DNA from: Bolinopsis microptera | Lineage: Eukaryota; Ctenophora; Tentaculata; Lobata; Bolinopsidae | Assembly (NCBI RefSeq): GCF_026151205.1 | Contig: NC_087084.1 | Span: 6,441,538-6,505,537 of the forward strand | Direction of reading: 5' to 3' | DNA length: 64,000 nucleotides | Shown: piece by piece, positions 11,101 through 21,665 of the stretch | Layout of the letters: the number at the start of each line of letters is the position of its first letter | Position numbering within the stretch: the first letter of the stretch is position 1 | Program-made: the position numbers and the translations under genes | Notes under the pieces: model-generated | Databases searched by the model: none | Told to the model about the DNA's origin: nothing | The model's input: only the letters and a program-made list of their open reading frames with translations

Positions 11101-13096
11101 TAACCACCATCTCAAGAACTAGCCACAATTATTAGATAGCTATTTCAAACGCTGCCGAGTGATGATTTACATTTTAGAGTATAGATACTGGACGTGCAAA
11201 AGATAGATCATAATCAAACAATTACTATGAATCGTTTGACGTTGGCGTGACATTCACGTAAAAACATAGATTTCCCTGGCATCATTCCCTTGAAGCTTGA
11301 AGGGTTGCCACACTCTAAAGTCTAAATGCAGGCAAAGCATCTTCATTCTTCATGCTAAAAATAAAGTTATTACTGCCATGATCCCGAATTTCGACTTTTT
11401 TTAACACTATCTACTGTGTGCAGGGAAGAGCCAGACGTTTGAGGTGAGCATGTCAGATCAGGACAGTTTTATAGTCTGTAGGAGTGAGAACAGTGTCCTC
11501 TTCAGAGGAGACAAAGGTTAGTTGGGGGGCCGGGGGGGGGGGGGGTAGTGGTATTATAGCAAATATTATTACTGATGTCTCTGATGCCAATTTTACTATA
11601 TCTTGGAGCTTTTTTTTTAAAAAGCCAATATGCTTGTTCTTAAAAAACATAAAATAATTATCTAATTAATTATTTAACTATCTAACTGATCGTCTCGGAC
11701 TCGACCAGGTATCAAGGGGCTGAGAGAGGGGTCAGAGAACGGGCACTGTGTAATATCAACAGATTACTCTGACGAATGTGGCCTGTGTGTCAGTGTGAAG
11801 AGTATGGGTCATCCTCTTACTTTCGTATCTGTTATTGCTCCCATCTATATGCCCAGAGGTTAGTTTTAATAGAATTTCAGGAAATTGTAAATATGTTAGC
11901 TGAAGTTATAGCCGAATTTCGCAAATGATGAAAGTAATGCAAATGTTAAAAATGTTAAACCCACTCCATCGCTAGGTACTTCAACTCTGTTGCTAGGAAA
12001 AGAGTGGATCAGTATTGCTTCCAGAAGGAATGCCTCTCAGTGCATGGCTAAAATAAGAATCAGGTATGGCACACTTCAGTTCTCTATCTTCAGTCTTCAC
12101 GTGAGTCGTGATATCAGATAGGTACAAGGTCCTGGGCCATGGCAACGTACAAAAACGCCATTAAACCTTAGAACTACCGAGTACCAATAAATGTTTACAG
12201 AATCAAGTTTAAACAAATGGATAAAAAGTTACTCAAAAAGTACATCCTTGCAAGACTAGAATCCTTGGAGTTGGCCCTTGCAAGATTATTTAGAGACACC
12301 CTGTATCCCACTCTTGTTACAAACTCTATCTATACATCTATGTATCCCCCCACAGCTACGCTCCTGAAGAAGACGAAGGGCTGGTGATGAAGGTACTTAG
12401 TCCGAGTGTAAAGGAAGAAGTGCTCTTCAACTCTAGCGTCACTATCGGCTCCGGGGAGGGGTCCAACTTTAAGATACAGGTAAACTCTTTGCCAATTTGG
12501 GTAATCAAATGAATTCTGAACCGTTGGTATATACCGAACGAAAAGGGCCATGAAACTGCCGTGTCTTCGCAAAAGCTAATTGAGGACTGCGATGAGTGCG
12601 ATTGCATCTTTTAACAAATAATCTACAACTAAACACACATTTTAACTATTTCAGGTGCCGGGTATAGAGATCTTGAAACAGCACCTAAAATTAACTAAAA
12701 CCGCTGAAGGCTGGCTCCTGAAACCAATGTCACCGTCATGCCACGTGTATCTCCAGCTCCCCAAAGAGGAGGATTCAGAGCCAGTTTGTGTGCCTTCAGG
12801 TGGAGAGATTCTAGTGGGTAAGTGCTATTTCTCGGCAGAACGATCATTGGAGTACTGCAGGTGTTAATTGTAACTAGCCGTACTATCAACTTTATAACAT
12901 CACAAAGAACATGTTACATGTAACGTCCTATCAAGCATTTTTCCATCTGTTATACTTATAGTGTTGTATTTATAGTTCAAACTTTACAGGAACCCTGAGT
13001 ACGATAAGAGCTGTGATAAACGAGGAGGAGATACCGGAGGACGAGGGAATAGGACTATCAGACACGTGCTCTCGAATATCTGCCAAAAACACGTGA
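5197..13096 (+). CDS. DED-TIR-FHA-like multidomain adaptor, 11 exons, 496 aa
   Basis: Exons 5197-5330, 5594-5719, 6325-6511, 6730-6876, 10384-10555, 11424-11516, 11709-11858, 11976-12063, 12356-12479, 12655-12817 and 12990-13096 all have GT/AG ends and compatible phases. Residues about 13-88 look like a death-effector domain of FADD type: GLDLFSYL in the middle and an RRPDL (RxDL) motif in the last helix. Residues about 129-255 look like a TIR domain: box 1 YDLYLHYTDADRKF, a CRYCVPILSKSY strand, and Glu193 near the catalytic-Glu position of NADase TIRs. Residues about 370-475 resemble an FHA phosphothreonine-binding domain (VTIGSGEGSNFKI, then QHLKL, then GGEILVG). Residues 256-366 are beta-rich and unassigned. 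A role as an innate-immune or cell-death adaptor is inference. An untranslated exon may precede the ATG. Confidence 0.82.
7005..7095. repeat. Hairpin-like repeat with G tract (left copy)
   Basis: A G run followed by TGTAACCCAAAAAAACCC and, about 40 bp on, GTTGGGTTTTTTTGGGTT, so the segment is itself a near-palindrome. A second copy in opposite orientation, with its own C run, lies at 10148-10253. Both sit in intron 4 of the DED-TIR gene. It looks like a foldback or MITE element. Confidence 0.6.
7096..8604. other. Intronic sequence upstream of LINE remnant
   Basis: No domain-bearing frame found. The part from about 7960 on has the higher GC and AGGGG-rich look of a LINE 5' region and runs straight into the endonuclease remnant, so it may be the element's untranslated leader. 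This is inference only. Confidence 0.35.
8605..9840 (+). mobile_element. Dead non-LTR retrotransposon (LINE), internally deleted
   Basis: 8605-9057 encodes the start of an apurinic-type endonuclease (STFNIRTAREQHKRIELAEL and ILGLQEHH), continued after a frameshift to about 9180 (RLTVITCYSPTEA). The text then jumps to the end of a reverse transcriptase: residues typical of the thumb/C-terminal region (FLYGTETWTMTESL, then GRGRPPLTFVDNLISDT, then DRKLWRHIIETRTL) to the stop at about 9840. The catalytic RT core is missing at the joint near 9183. Frameshifts show it is dead. It lies in intron 4 of the DED-TIR gene and helps make that intron 3.5 kb long. Confidence 0.8.
10148..10253. repeat. Hairpin-like repeat with C tract (right copy)
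   Basis: Inverted partner of 7005-7095: AACCC/GGGTT hairpin arms followed by a C run of about 25 bases. The two copies bracket the LINE remnant. Either they are two independent insertions of one foldback family or they are ends of a composite unit. Confidence 0.6.
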
Positions 13097-13684
13097 CTCA
13101 GTGCAAAAAACACTTGACTACGTGACTGTATCTCAGTGTTCCCGCTTATATGTAATTGTATTTTAGTAATACGAGTGATTGATTATTTGACTCATTATTG
13201 TGCTAATACAGTGACGAGAATTTTATACTCCATTACCGTCTACCATTTTGCGACTTTCACATTGTCAAATCACAAGTTGTTGGGGGGGGGTCCAACTACA
13301 AGTTGTTCAACCCGAATTGTTGCGGAATAATCTTAGTCAATGTTACCGTAAACGTAATTTTGGATTTTCAAAAATTCATAAGCTCTTGTTAAAATAAAAC
13401 ATAGTTCTAAAAACTTTCAGTCATGAACCGACGTCATTGTACAGGGTACTGAAAATATCGACATAAATTAATTGGCTGACCCAAACCGATCAAAATATAT
13501 TAAAATCAAAGGATCAAGTAATTCAAATGAACTTTGTAACCCAAACTTTGTAGCCCTAACTTTATCAATTTGATGCAAATTGCATATCCATGAATCATGT
13601 ATTAATTCTCTATTCAGTATTCTGATTAAGATTTCAGATAAACTTTATTAAAAGCTCCTACAATTAGAACTGTCCCGCTATGAA
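13097..13684. other. Convergent 3' intergenic gap
   Basis: Lies between the 3' end of the DED-TIR gene (+) and the 3' end of the SLC4 fragment (-). It holds a short G9 run near 13281 and no recognisable gene. Confidence 0.5.
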
Positions 13685-14860
13685 TTACTCGTGGTCCGAC
13701 TCATCTAGCTCACTTCCGGATTCCTCTGGGTCTAACTGAAAATATTTCCTTGTGCTTCAAATAGTACAAGAGTGGCAAAATTTCACTCCGGAATTACCAA
13801 ACAATAAGTGAAAGTGAGATAAGGTGGTGCACTGCAAGTTATGTGATTGTGTTCATAAGTGCAGAATATAACTTGTTAGTCAAGAATTTAATCTTAATGA
13901 CATTTACCTCCTCGATTTCCTCTTCTGAGAAGATAGATTTCATTGCGTAGCGTCTTATCAGGGCTAAACCGATAACACATATGGGGAACACTGCAGCAGA
14001 TATAACATATTATATATATAACATATTAACATATTATATATATTAAAAACACTGTTGCAATGCAAGAAAGATTTTTTATTCAACAATTTGAACAGCTCAG
14101 TTCATTTCGAAGTGACAACATTATCACAGCTATATGGCCGGTATTACTTAATTAAAAAATTACTGTACAATCAACAAAAAACTTATTTTCTCAAGTTGTA
14201 TACTCACAAAAAGAACCCGGCGACAGCTTAATCCCGAACATAAGTGCAGAGAGAATTAATTGTAGAACTGTGAACGTGTGGATCTTAGCAGTCCTCACCT
14301 GAAAATAGATTTTACACGTGACATGATTTCTGTTAATTTCCTTGAAACTTGTTCAAAATATTCAACTTCATTAAACAAATCAATTTCAATGATTTGCTCA
14401 CGGATCCATAATAATATGGATAATAATATTACATCCCACCGGTAGGTAACCGAGTTAGAACAATCGATATAGTAAAAAACTAACTTTTGAGGTACAAGAT
14501 CAAACCTTGCTAGTGAAGCTGTAGTCGGGGAAATATTTGGCACTCATGAATAGCATCTTGAACCTTTTCACAAACTGCAGCCCTAAAGGACGATTCTTTC
14601 ATTAATAATAATACGATTTGAAAATTATCGATTGAAAAATTTCAAAGTTAAGTTTATTCGGCAGCATTTTACCTATTATTTCTTGTAAGGATATTCATAT
14701 TTTCTCAAACAATCCGGATTTTTGGCCCTGCAGTTTACTACATGTTAATGTTGAATGTGTATCTAACCTGATAAGGAGAGGAAGCCTAGGAAGAGGAAGA
14801 CACCCAACAAAACTGCTACTGGAATACTCTGAATCACACTGGGAAACAGGATGAATAATC
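13685..14860 (-). CDS. SLC4-family bicarbonate/anion transporter, last five exons only
   Basis: Minus-strand exons 14860-14768, 14582-14506, 14298-14208, 13990-13908 and 13735-13685 join in frame (395 nt). They encode the conserved SLC4 C-terminal membrane region: QSIPVAVLLGVFLFLGFLSL, then LQFVKRFKMLFMSAKYFPDY, KIHTFTVLQLILSAL, a last membrane segment FPICVIGLALIRRY, and an acidic tail ending ELDESDHE. SLC4 proteins move bicarbonate, with or without sodium or in exchange for chloride, across the plasma membrane. Nothing upstream (right of 14860) matches the preceding SLC4 core before the duplicated zinc-finger block begins near 15345. The gene may be cut by rearrangement or have a very long intron. 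The splice sites look intact. Confidence 0.82.
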
Positions 14861-15344
14861 CTGAAATGTACAACTACAAATATTTGAAAATAGTTACGTA
14901 TACGAGAAGTTTCGTCGGAATTTTATTATTCTAGGACAATTAATTAAATAGGATTTGTCATTGAATAAATGGGGAAAATCGAGCCCCGGGGCACAAGGTG
15001 TCTGACTCTGTCTTTGTAAAGTCCCGGCGCGACGCACCACTGGGCCGATCAACTGCGAAGGATTGACATCGTCAACACTCTACACTCTACAGTCTACACT
15101 TCGACTTAAATAAATGGTTTCCGTTAACCGTCTATTATATATAAATAAGGGAGCGGGTTTTCATGATCACGTGACACGCGCAAAAACAATTAGTGGCCAT
15201 ATAGTTAAACATGGTCATGAACTACATGCAATCCATCTGTTTAACTTAATATAAAGTGTAGATCCTGCTCGCTTCGCTTATCGGGACCACACAGACAAAC
15301 ACCTCGTGCCGCTTGGGGCACTGCAGTGCTGTCAATATATTAAA
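14861..15344. other. Non-coding junction sequence
   Basis: No SLC4 exon is found here. The GC-richer stretches at 14990-15060 and 15260-15330 look like repeat debris. The duplicated block begins at the right edge. Confidence 0.4.
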
Positions 15345-15828
15345 ATTTACATTTAATCTTGAACTTCGTACTCTTTTAGTTTTACATTTATAAGTATTGG
15401 TTTTAAAAGCTCACGACAACGAATAGAACGTTAAATTATTTGACAACCCACCCACTTAAATGATTCAAGCAAGAAAATTATCACAATCGATTAGATAATC
15501 AAGTATATTTATGCGATTCTTGTGCTTCTTTTATGACTTTAACTTTGAAATAAAGAACTTACTCGTATAATCTGGTATTAATTGTTCAACCTACTCTCGA
15601 ATATATAGATTTTCCGACAGTTGCATGCACAGTCTATTCTAGTAACGTTACAAATTCACTCGCTTTCGTATCAGTTGTGTTCTTATCAACACACTGGACT
15701 GTATGCGGCTTTAAATTGAAGTATGAACACAGTGTACAATGTATGAGTATCATCATTATCAGCGAATTTAACGATATAATATTAATAGTTTCAGTCTGCT
15801 TAAACTCCCTATGAGTATGGGCTGTACG

Positions 15829-15906
15829 GTAAACCGGGATTAACGGTAAGGTAAATTGCGGTTTTACTGATTCTACAGTAAACCCCGATTTACCTTACCG
15901 TAAACC
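15829..15906. repeat. Hairpin in duplicated block (also 36356-36436)
   Basis: GGTAAGGTAAATTGCGGTTT and, inverted, TAAACCCCGATTTACCTTACCG can pair across a short loop. The same hairpin is in copy 2. No gene is nearby. It is probably a small foldback element. Confidence 0.5.
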
Positions 15907-16052
15907 CTTGTGTGTATTTAATTTGTCTTTTAAATATCCAAATGAAGGTTAGGTCTTACATGTAATAGTTGCTCGAAAACTTGATAAAACCCGAATATTA
16001 ACTATGAAAATAAGAAACTAATTTCACTTTACAAAACCTTTTACAAAACCTT

Positions 16053-18093
16053 TTACATCAGCTTTTGGCTTTGATCATTAAATTTGATTTGAGTTAAAAA
16101 CTTCGTCCAGTTCCTGCAGCTATAAGATTGACTTATGAAAACCAATAAAAGAACATTCAGAAGATCGATATGTATTTTTACTGTCATTTGGTTTAAGGCT
16201 TGCACTGTTGGAACATTTACTTTTAGAGCATTTATATGGTTTTTCACCAGTATGAGTCCGCCGATGGCAAAACTAAATTTGATCTGTCGCTTGCAGTGTA
16301 GGAACATTCAGAGCATTTATATGGGTTTTCACGGCTGACGGACAACTAGGAACCTTTCAATTTTACCTAGTTAACTAATTAACATGCAAGCTTGGGAAAT
16401 CCAATCAGCTCCGACAACTAGGAACCAATCATGACATATCCCCGACAACTAGGAACCTCTGGAGATACTTTAAACATTCAGGTGTCCACCGATTTCACAG
16501 CTGTGCTGTATATATTTCTGCACTCATTAATTAAGACAAAGATTTTTTCAAGATAATGATAGTTCAAACCCAACATAATAATTACATACAGAATACATTA
16601 CTCAAAATCAATCAAAAGTATTTGGCAATCTCAAACAGATAGTCAACCTTGCTAGAGCAATCCGAGTATTTGGAACAGATCTGAAACAACTGGTCATTGG
16701 AAGTTTTCCTTCTAATCCTTTTCTTAGAAGGGGTTTTTCCAACACCCAGTCGATCGATATGGTAATCAGTGATCACCTGCTGCTCCCTAATAGCACGGAA
16801 GTACTCTTGCACGGTCGGCTTGGGTCGATTCACCCTGGATTTAAATCCACGATGAAAACCCTCGACCATGTTCGGGGAAACTCCGGATCCTCCAACGTCT
16901 AACACTTCTTAATATACTTCATAATACACAGCTACTTACTAAACTGTCATGTGAACCCTACCCAGGTTCTTGGTTGTCCGGCTGTTAGGATGGTTATAAT
17001 ATGGATCACATCACAAATGATACGTCACTGATTGGGCCATGTGATGTGATACCTGTGGGAGGCCGAAATGAGAGGTTCCTCGTTGTCGGTCACCGGTTTT
17101 CACCAGTATGAGTCCGTCGATGTGAAACTAAAACTGATTTTTGGCTTGAACTGTAGGAACATTCAGAGCATTTGTAAGGCTTTTGATTTTCACTGGTATG
17201 AGTTGCTGATGACGAGCTAAATTTTGTTTTTGGCTTGAACTGTAGGAACATTCGGAGCATTTATACGGTTTTTCGCCAGTATGAGTCCGCCGATGTAAAA
17301 CTAATGCTATCTTTTGGCTTGAACTGTAGGAACATTCGGAGCATTTATACGGTTTTTCGCCAGTATGAGTCCGCCGATGTAAAACTAATGCTATCTTTTG
17401 GTTTGCACTGTAGGAACATTCAGAGCATTTGTAAGGTTTTTCACCAGTGTGAATCAGCTGATGACGAACTAAATTGGGTTTTACGCTTGCACTGTAGGAA
17501 CATTCAGAGCATTTGTAAGGTTTTTCACCAGTGTGAATCAGCTGATGGCGAACTAAATTCGGTTGTACGCTTGTACTGTATGAACATTCAGAGCATTTAT
17601 ATGGCTTTTCACCAGTATGAGTCCGTCGATGTAAAACTAAAGCTCTCTTTTGGCTTGCACTGTAGGAACATTCAGAGCATTTGTAAGGCTTTTCACCAGT
17701 GTGAATCAGCTTATGACGAACTAAATTGTGTTTTCGGCTTGCACTGTACGAACATTCAGAGCATTTGTAAGACTTCTCATCAGTATGAATCAGCTGTAAT
17801 TGACAAGGTAATGCTGATTCTTGGATGGGACAATGCATCTGAGAAGTAGGATTCGAATACCTTTCTGTTTTAATAACAAGATTATCTTCCTCTTTCTTGA
17901 TCTCTGACTTTATCAATTCTGGTAAGTTGCAATCTTCCAGGCCCTCTTTCTTGATCTCTGTCTTTATCAATTCTGGTAAGTTGCAATCTTCCAGGCCCTC
18001 TTTCTTGATCTCTGTCTTTATCAACTCTGGTAGGACACAATCTTCTTCCATTTTCATATCATCTTTAAACTCTGGTGCATTTCGCTGTTCCAT
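16053..18093 (-). pseudogene. C2H2 zinc-finger gene A, copy 1 (broken)
   Basis: Reading leftward from the ATG at 18091-18093, the frame stays open to 17128 (321 aa). An N-terminal acidic part has three repeats of ELIK(T/S)EIKKEGLEDCN-type sequence carrying ψKxE sites, followed by C2H2 fingers of the form YKCSECSYS...H-x3-H with TGEKP linkers. Six fingers are complete. The seventh is lost because one T is missing near 17203 relative to copy 2, which shifts the frame. Further left a MULE insertion (16333-17094) separates the remaining finger remnants (16053-16307). The product would have been a nuclear sequence-specific DNA-binding protein. An extra base in an A-run near 16270, shared with copy 2, shows that decay began before the duplication. 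Confidence 0.82.
16333..17094 (-). mobile_element. Non-autonomous MULE-like DNA transposon, 762 bp
   Basis: Absent from copy 2 of the block. It is flanked by a perfect 9-bp direct repeat GGTTTTCAC (16324-16332 and 17095-17103), as expected of Mutator-like elements. The ends are inverted repeats: GGCTGACGGACAACTAGGAA on the left, and GGTGACCGACAACGAGGAAC read from the right end on the other strand. Inside on the minus strand, 16612-16905 encodes a fragment typical of the MULE transposase C-terminus (NMVEGFHRGFKSRV). Two internal copies of the GACAACTAGGAACC motif follow the left end (16411, 16443). The transposase is far too short to work. Confidence 0.85.
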
Positions 18094-19131
18094 TTTTCGG
18101 AAAGTAAATTACCCTACGTGTAGAGATGTTAGCATTTGATGATCATCGCTAAACAATAATCTCTACTATAATTCAAAGAATTATTTCTGCTGTCTGTCTG
18201 TCTGTACGACCGCCCACGTGCAAATTAGATGAGAAATAGGAATTTAGGTAACAACCAAAAGGTTCCATAGCAACGGTGTTTTAATGCACACATGCACGTG
18301 CAAAGATTGTTTTAATGTCATTTTGATCGGTTTTGTGGTAATTACGTTGTGTTTAAAGTGTTTTATATTTAAATTGACTGTATCTTCGGTCGGGATGGAT
18401 CTTTTTTGATGCGATTAAAACCTTCTTTCAAAGAATACTACTAGCTTCGTCCCTGTTACCACGGGCTTTCTAGTATGAATATAAATTCGAGATATCCTCT
18501 CTTCGAATCGACATTTCAGATTAAAATTAATTGGAAAGATTTAACTGATATGGGCCTTGGAGGACTTCGACGCACCAGACGAACTATCATTGGCTATGTG
18601 AAAACAGTTGCTAACACGGATTGACGGATTGGGTAACAACAAACAATGGCCAAAAACTTGCTGACGTAATAGTAATACTGATATGTGGATGCTCCCTAAA
18701 ACTAGAACTCTCCAAACTAAAGCTCCACGGTAACGGTTTTGACTTTTGAGCTTTACTTCGCACCTGTTGCATGGTGTCAGGTGTGATATCAGTGACCAAA
18801 CATACCTATGTGCATTGTGTCGCCTTCCCACGTTTTTCCCCCATTCCCCAACTTAAAATACCTAAAATTCGGGAAAATGCAAAAGTATATGAACTCGCTC
18901 AGTCGAAATTTGCATCAGCCTGCAACAAAATTATCAAGCAATCACGATAGTCTGTAAGCAAAATTATAAAACATCACCGGTGAGGGTAAACAAAAAGCCA
19001 AACTAATTTAACGTGATTTCCAAGTACAACAGCCGTGACTTGACTAGTGAAGATTGAATTTAACTTCCTATAACTCCGGGAGGGGGGATCAAGTACCAAG
19101 TTCTCTACTCGACGTCGACTAAGAGTAAATG
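18094..19131. other. Spacer between zinc-finger genes A and B
   Basis: Includes the presumed promoter side of gene A. A (CTGT)n-like stretch lies near 18190. A 96-codon minus frame at 18541-18831 is present in both copies but shows no domain, so I do not call it a gene. Confidence 0.45.
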
Positions 19132-20448
19132 TCATTTTGGAATTTTGTCAAAAGATCCACCCACCCCCTTGGCGGCTTTTGTGGTATTAACTGTTGAGAA
19201 ATTTGTTGTTCCACTTATTGCTGGGGGAGACAAGTGAGATGTTGGTTGGTAACTGGAGAAGGAACCGGGAAGTAAGCTGGAACTGGAGAGTAGGGAGTCA
19301 GCTGACTCAGCTAAAGATGTTAGAGGCTTCACGAAAGGTATAGGTTTAACAAAAAGGGGTCCTTCAACACTATCGTTTTGTTTTTCATGAAAAGTGTGTG
19401 AGTTTTCTCCGGTATAGTTCCGCTTTGGAAAAGCCAAAGTTGACTTATGACAACCATCATAAGAACATTCAGAAGATCGATATGTATTTTTACTGTCATT
19501 TGGTTTTAGGTTTGCACTGTTGGAACATTTAGAGCATTTATATGGCTTTTCGCCAGTATGAGTCCGCCGATGGCAAACTAAATTTGATCTGTTGCTTGCA
19601 CTGTAGGAACATTCAGAGCATTTATATGGTTTTTCACCAGTATGAGTCCGTCGATGTGAAACTAAAACTGATTTTTGGCTTGAACTGTAGGAACATTCAG
19701 AGCAACTATATGGTTTTTCACCAGTATGAGTCCGTCGATGTGAAACTAAAGCTGATTTTTGGCTTGAGCTGTAGGAACATTCAGAGCATTTGTAAGGTTT
19801 TTCACCAGTGTGAATCAGCTGATGGCGAACTAAATTTGGTTTTACGCTTGCGCTGTAGGAACATTCAGAGCATTTATATGGCTTTTCACCAGTATGAGTC
19901 CGTCGATGTGAAACTAAAGCTGATTTTTGGCTTGAACTGTAGGAACATTCAGAGCAGCTGTACATTTTTTCGCCAGTATGAGTCCGACGATGTAAAACTA
20001 AAGCTCTCTTTCGGCTTGCACTGTAGGAACATTCAGAGCATTTATAAGTTTTTTCACCAGTATGAATCTGTTGATGTAGAACTAAAGCTGTTGTTTTGCT
20101 TGCACTGTACGAACATTCAGTCTTGTAAGTCTTTTCATCAGTATGAACCAACTGTTGACAAGGTAATGCTGATTCTTGGATGGGACAATGCATCTGAGAA
20201 GTAGGATTCGAATACCTTTCTGATTTAATAACAAGATTATCTTCCTCTTTCTTGATATCTGTCTTCATCAATTCTGGTACGATGTAATCTTCCAGGCCCT
20301 CTTTCTTGATATCTGTCTTTATCAATTCTGGTACGATGTAATCTTCCAGGCCCTCTTTCTTGATATCTGTCTTTATCAATTCTGGTAGGATGCAATCTTC
20401 TTCCATCTTCATATCATCTTTAAACTCTGGTACATTTTGCTGCTTCAT
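19132..20448 (-). CDS. C2H2 zinc-finger protein B, copy 1, 438 aa
   Basis: A single intact minus-strand frame that starts MKQQNVPEFKDDMKMEED. Residues about 20-70 hold three acidic repeats of the form PELIKTDIKKEGLEDYI with ψKxE (SUMO-consensus-like) IKKE sites. Then comes a run of C2H2 fingers (YKCSECSYS-x-HxxxH, TGEKP linkers): the first lacks its first Cys, six or seven are complete, and the last two are degenerate. The C-terminus is Ser/Thr/Pro-rich. It is likely a nuclear DNA-binding regulator whose target cannot be predicted. Copy 2 at 38860 differs by almost nothing (one visible K/T change near 20047). No intron is seen. Confidence 0.88.
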   Translation of the reverse strand: MKQQNVPEFKDDMKMEEDCILPELIKTDIKKEGLEDYIVPELIKTDIKKEGLEDYIVPELMKTDIKKEEDNLVIKSERYSNPTSQMHCPIQESALPCQQLVHTDEKTYKTECSYSASKTTALVLHQQIHTGEKTYKCSECSYSASRKRALVLHRRTHTGEKMYSCSECSYSSSQKSALVSHRRTHTGEKPYKCSECSYSASVKPNLVRHQLIHTGEKPYKCSECSYSSSQKSALVSHRRTHTGEKPYSCSECSYSSSQKSVLVSHRRTHTGEKPYKCSECSYSASNRSNLVCHRRTHTGEKPYKCSKCSNSANLKPNDSKNTYRSSECSYDGCHKSTLAFPKRNYTGENSHTFHEKQNDSVEGPLFVKPIPFVKPLTSLAESADSLLSSSSLLPGSFSSYQPTSHLSPPAISGTTNFSTVNTTKAAKGVGGSFDKIPK

Positions 20449-21665
20449 TTTACTGGAAAGTCAACAACCGTACGCGTACGTGTAAATATGTTGGTATTTG
20501 ATGATGGTCACTAGAAAATGATATGAATGTAAATTCGAGGTGTATTATCTCCGATACGATATTTCAGATAAGAATTAATTGGAAAAATGTTAGCTCTGTT
20601 CATGGAGCATCATACTTAAAGCTAGCTAATTAGAGAATAGAAAGACCCAATGAAAAAAACAAGCCTTGATCACAGAAAATAGGGAAATGGCGGAGAGGGT
20701 AGTCAAATTCGTTCAAAGTTTAAAATGTTATTTTGATATTTTGCCGATAATTAGTTGCAAATAAAAGATAATACATATATACATACATTTATTACTATTA
20801 TAATAAACTTCTAAACCTAATCTTGGAAACAATTAAACTACAGTCTTTAAACTAAAGCTCCACGATAATGTTATGTAGCTGAATATATCTGAATATATAT
20901 TTGAATATTGCATAACCATACAGTCCGTGATCTAGTTCGTGATGTTCGTGATGTAAATTTTACGGTGATCACTCTTTACAGAATTCTGTAGTATTCTGTA
21001 GTATTACAAGATCATGAATCTGGTCAAGATTTAGGAAAGGTCACGTTTAACATCACGAGCTAGATCACGGACAGTATAGTACAGACAGATCGTAGTACTG
21101 AAAAAATCGATCGACCGACACAAGAAGCTTTCGAAGGATTTTTGACGTTTTTGAGTCCCATTGGGTGCCCTTTATGGCTGACCAACTTTTCCAAACTTTT
21201 CCACGTGTCTTACGCCCACTTTTTGCCACTTTTACCACTTTTTACCACCTTTCTTGTTTGTCGAATATCCTTAGTTTTGATCATCGCAAAAGCTTGCAGA
21301 TTAATCGAGGGTGTTCATCTTATCAGGAGGAAAAACTGTTGTAAAGACACTTTTTACGTCAGACAATTAGTTAATTGGATAATTATCAATTAGCTAATTA
21401 GAAAAAATGTAAAATTTTGTAATTGGCTCAAAATGATCGAAATAGCTTAAAACACGGAGAAAAGTAGTTTTTACTTGTAGAAAAACTTTGAGTCCGGAAC
21501 CCCCTCAAACGTTCGGTCACAGGTTGTTGCTCTGCGAAGCAGAGCAACGATCTGGAAGGGTTGACAACGTCAATCAGCACCCGAAAGCAACCCGAAGAGA
21601 TTTTTACAGCATGTGATAATTGATGCAATTAATCGAAACTATTAGTTTTGCTATAAGAATTCATA
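20449..21665. other. Upstream region of zinc-finger gene B, copy 1
   Basis: No gene supported. There are ATATA stretches near 20780-20910 and an imperfect inverted repeat built from GTGATCTAGTTCGTGATG and ATCACGAGCTAGATCACG (20926-21070). Near 21482-21545 is a short relative of the dispersed GGGGTCCCGGAC-type repeat seen again at 25208. Confidence 0.5.

Noticed and set aside
17235-17849. Plus-strand open frame of 204 codons (similar ones at 19542-20204, 36663-37523 and 39270-39932)
   Set aside because: These are antisense to the C2H2 arrays. The 84-bp finger period keeps the complementary frame open, and the predicted product is only a mirror of the finger repeat.
18541-18831. 96-codon minus frame between zinc-finger genes, present in both block copies
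   Set aside because: Conservation is explained by the recent duplication. No domain, no upstream signal, no other support.
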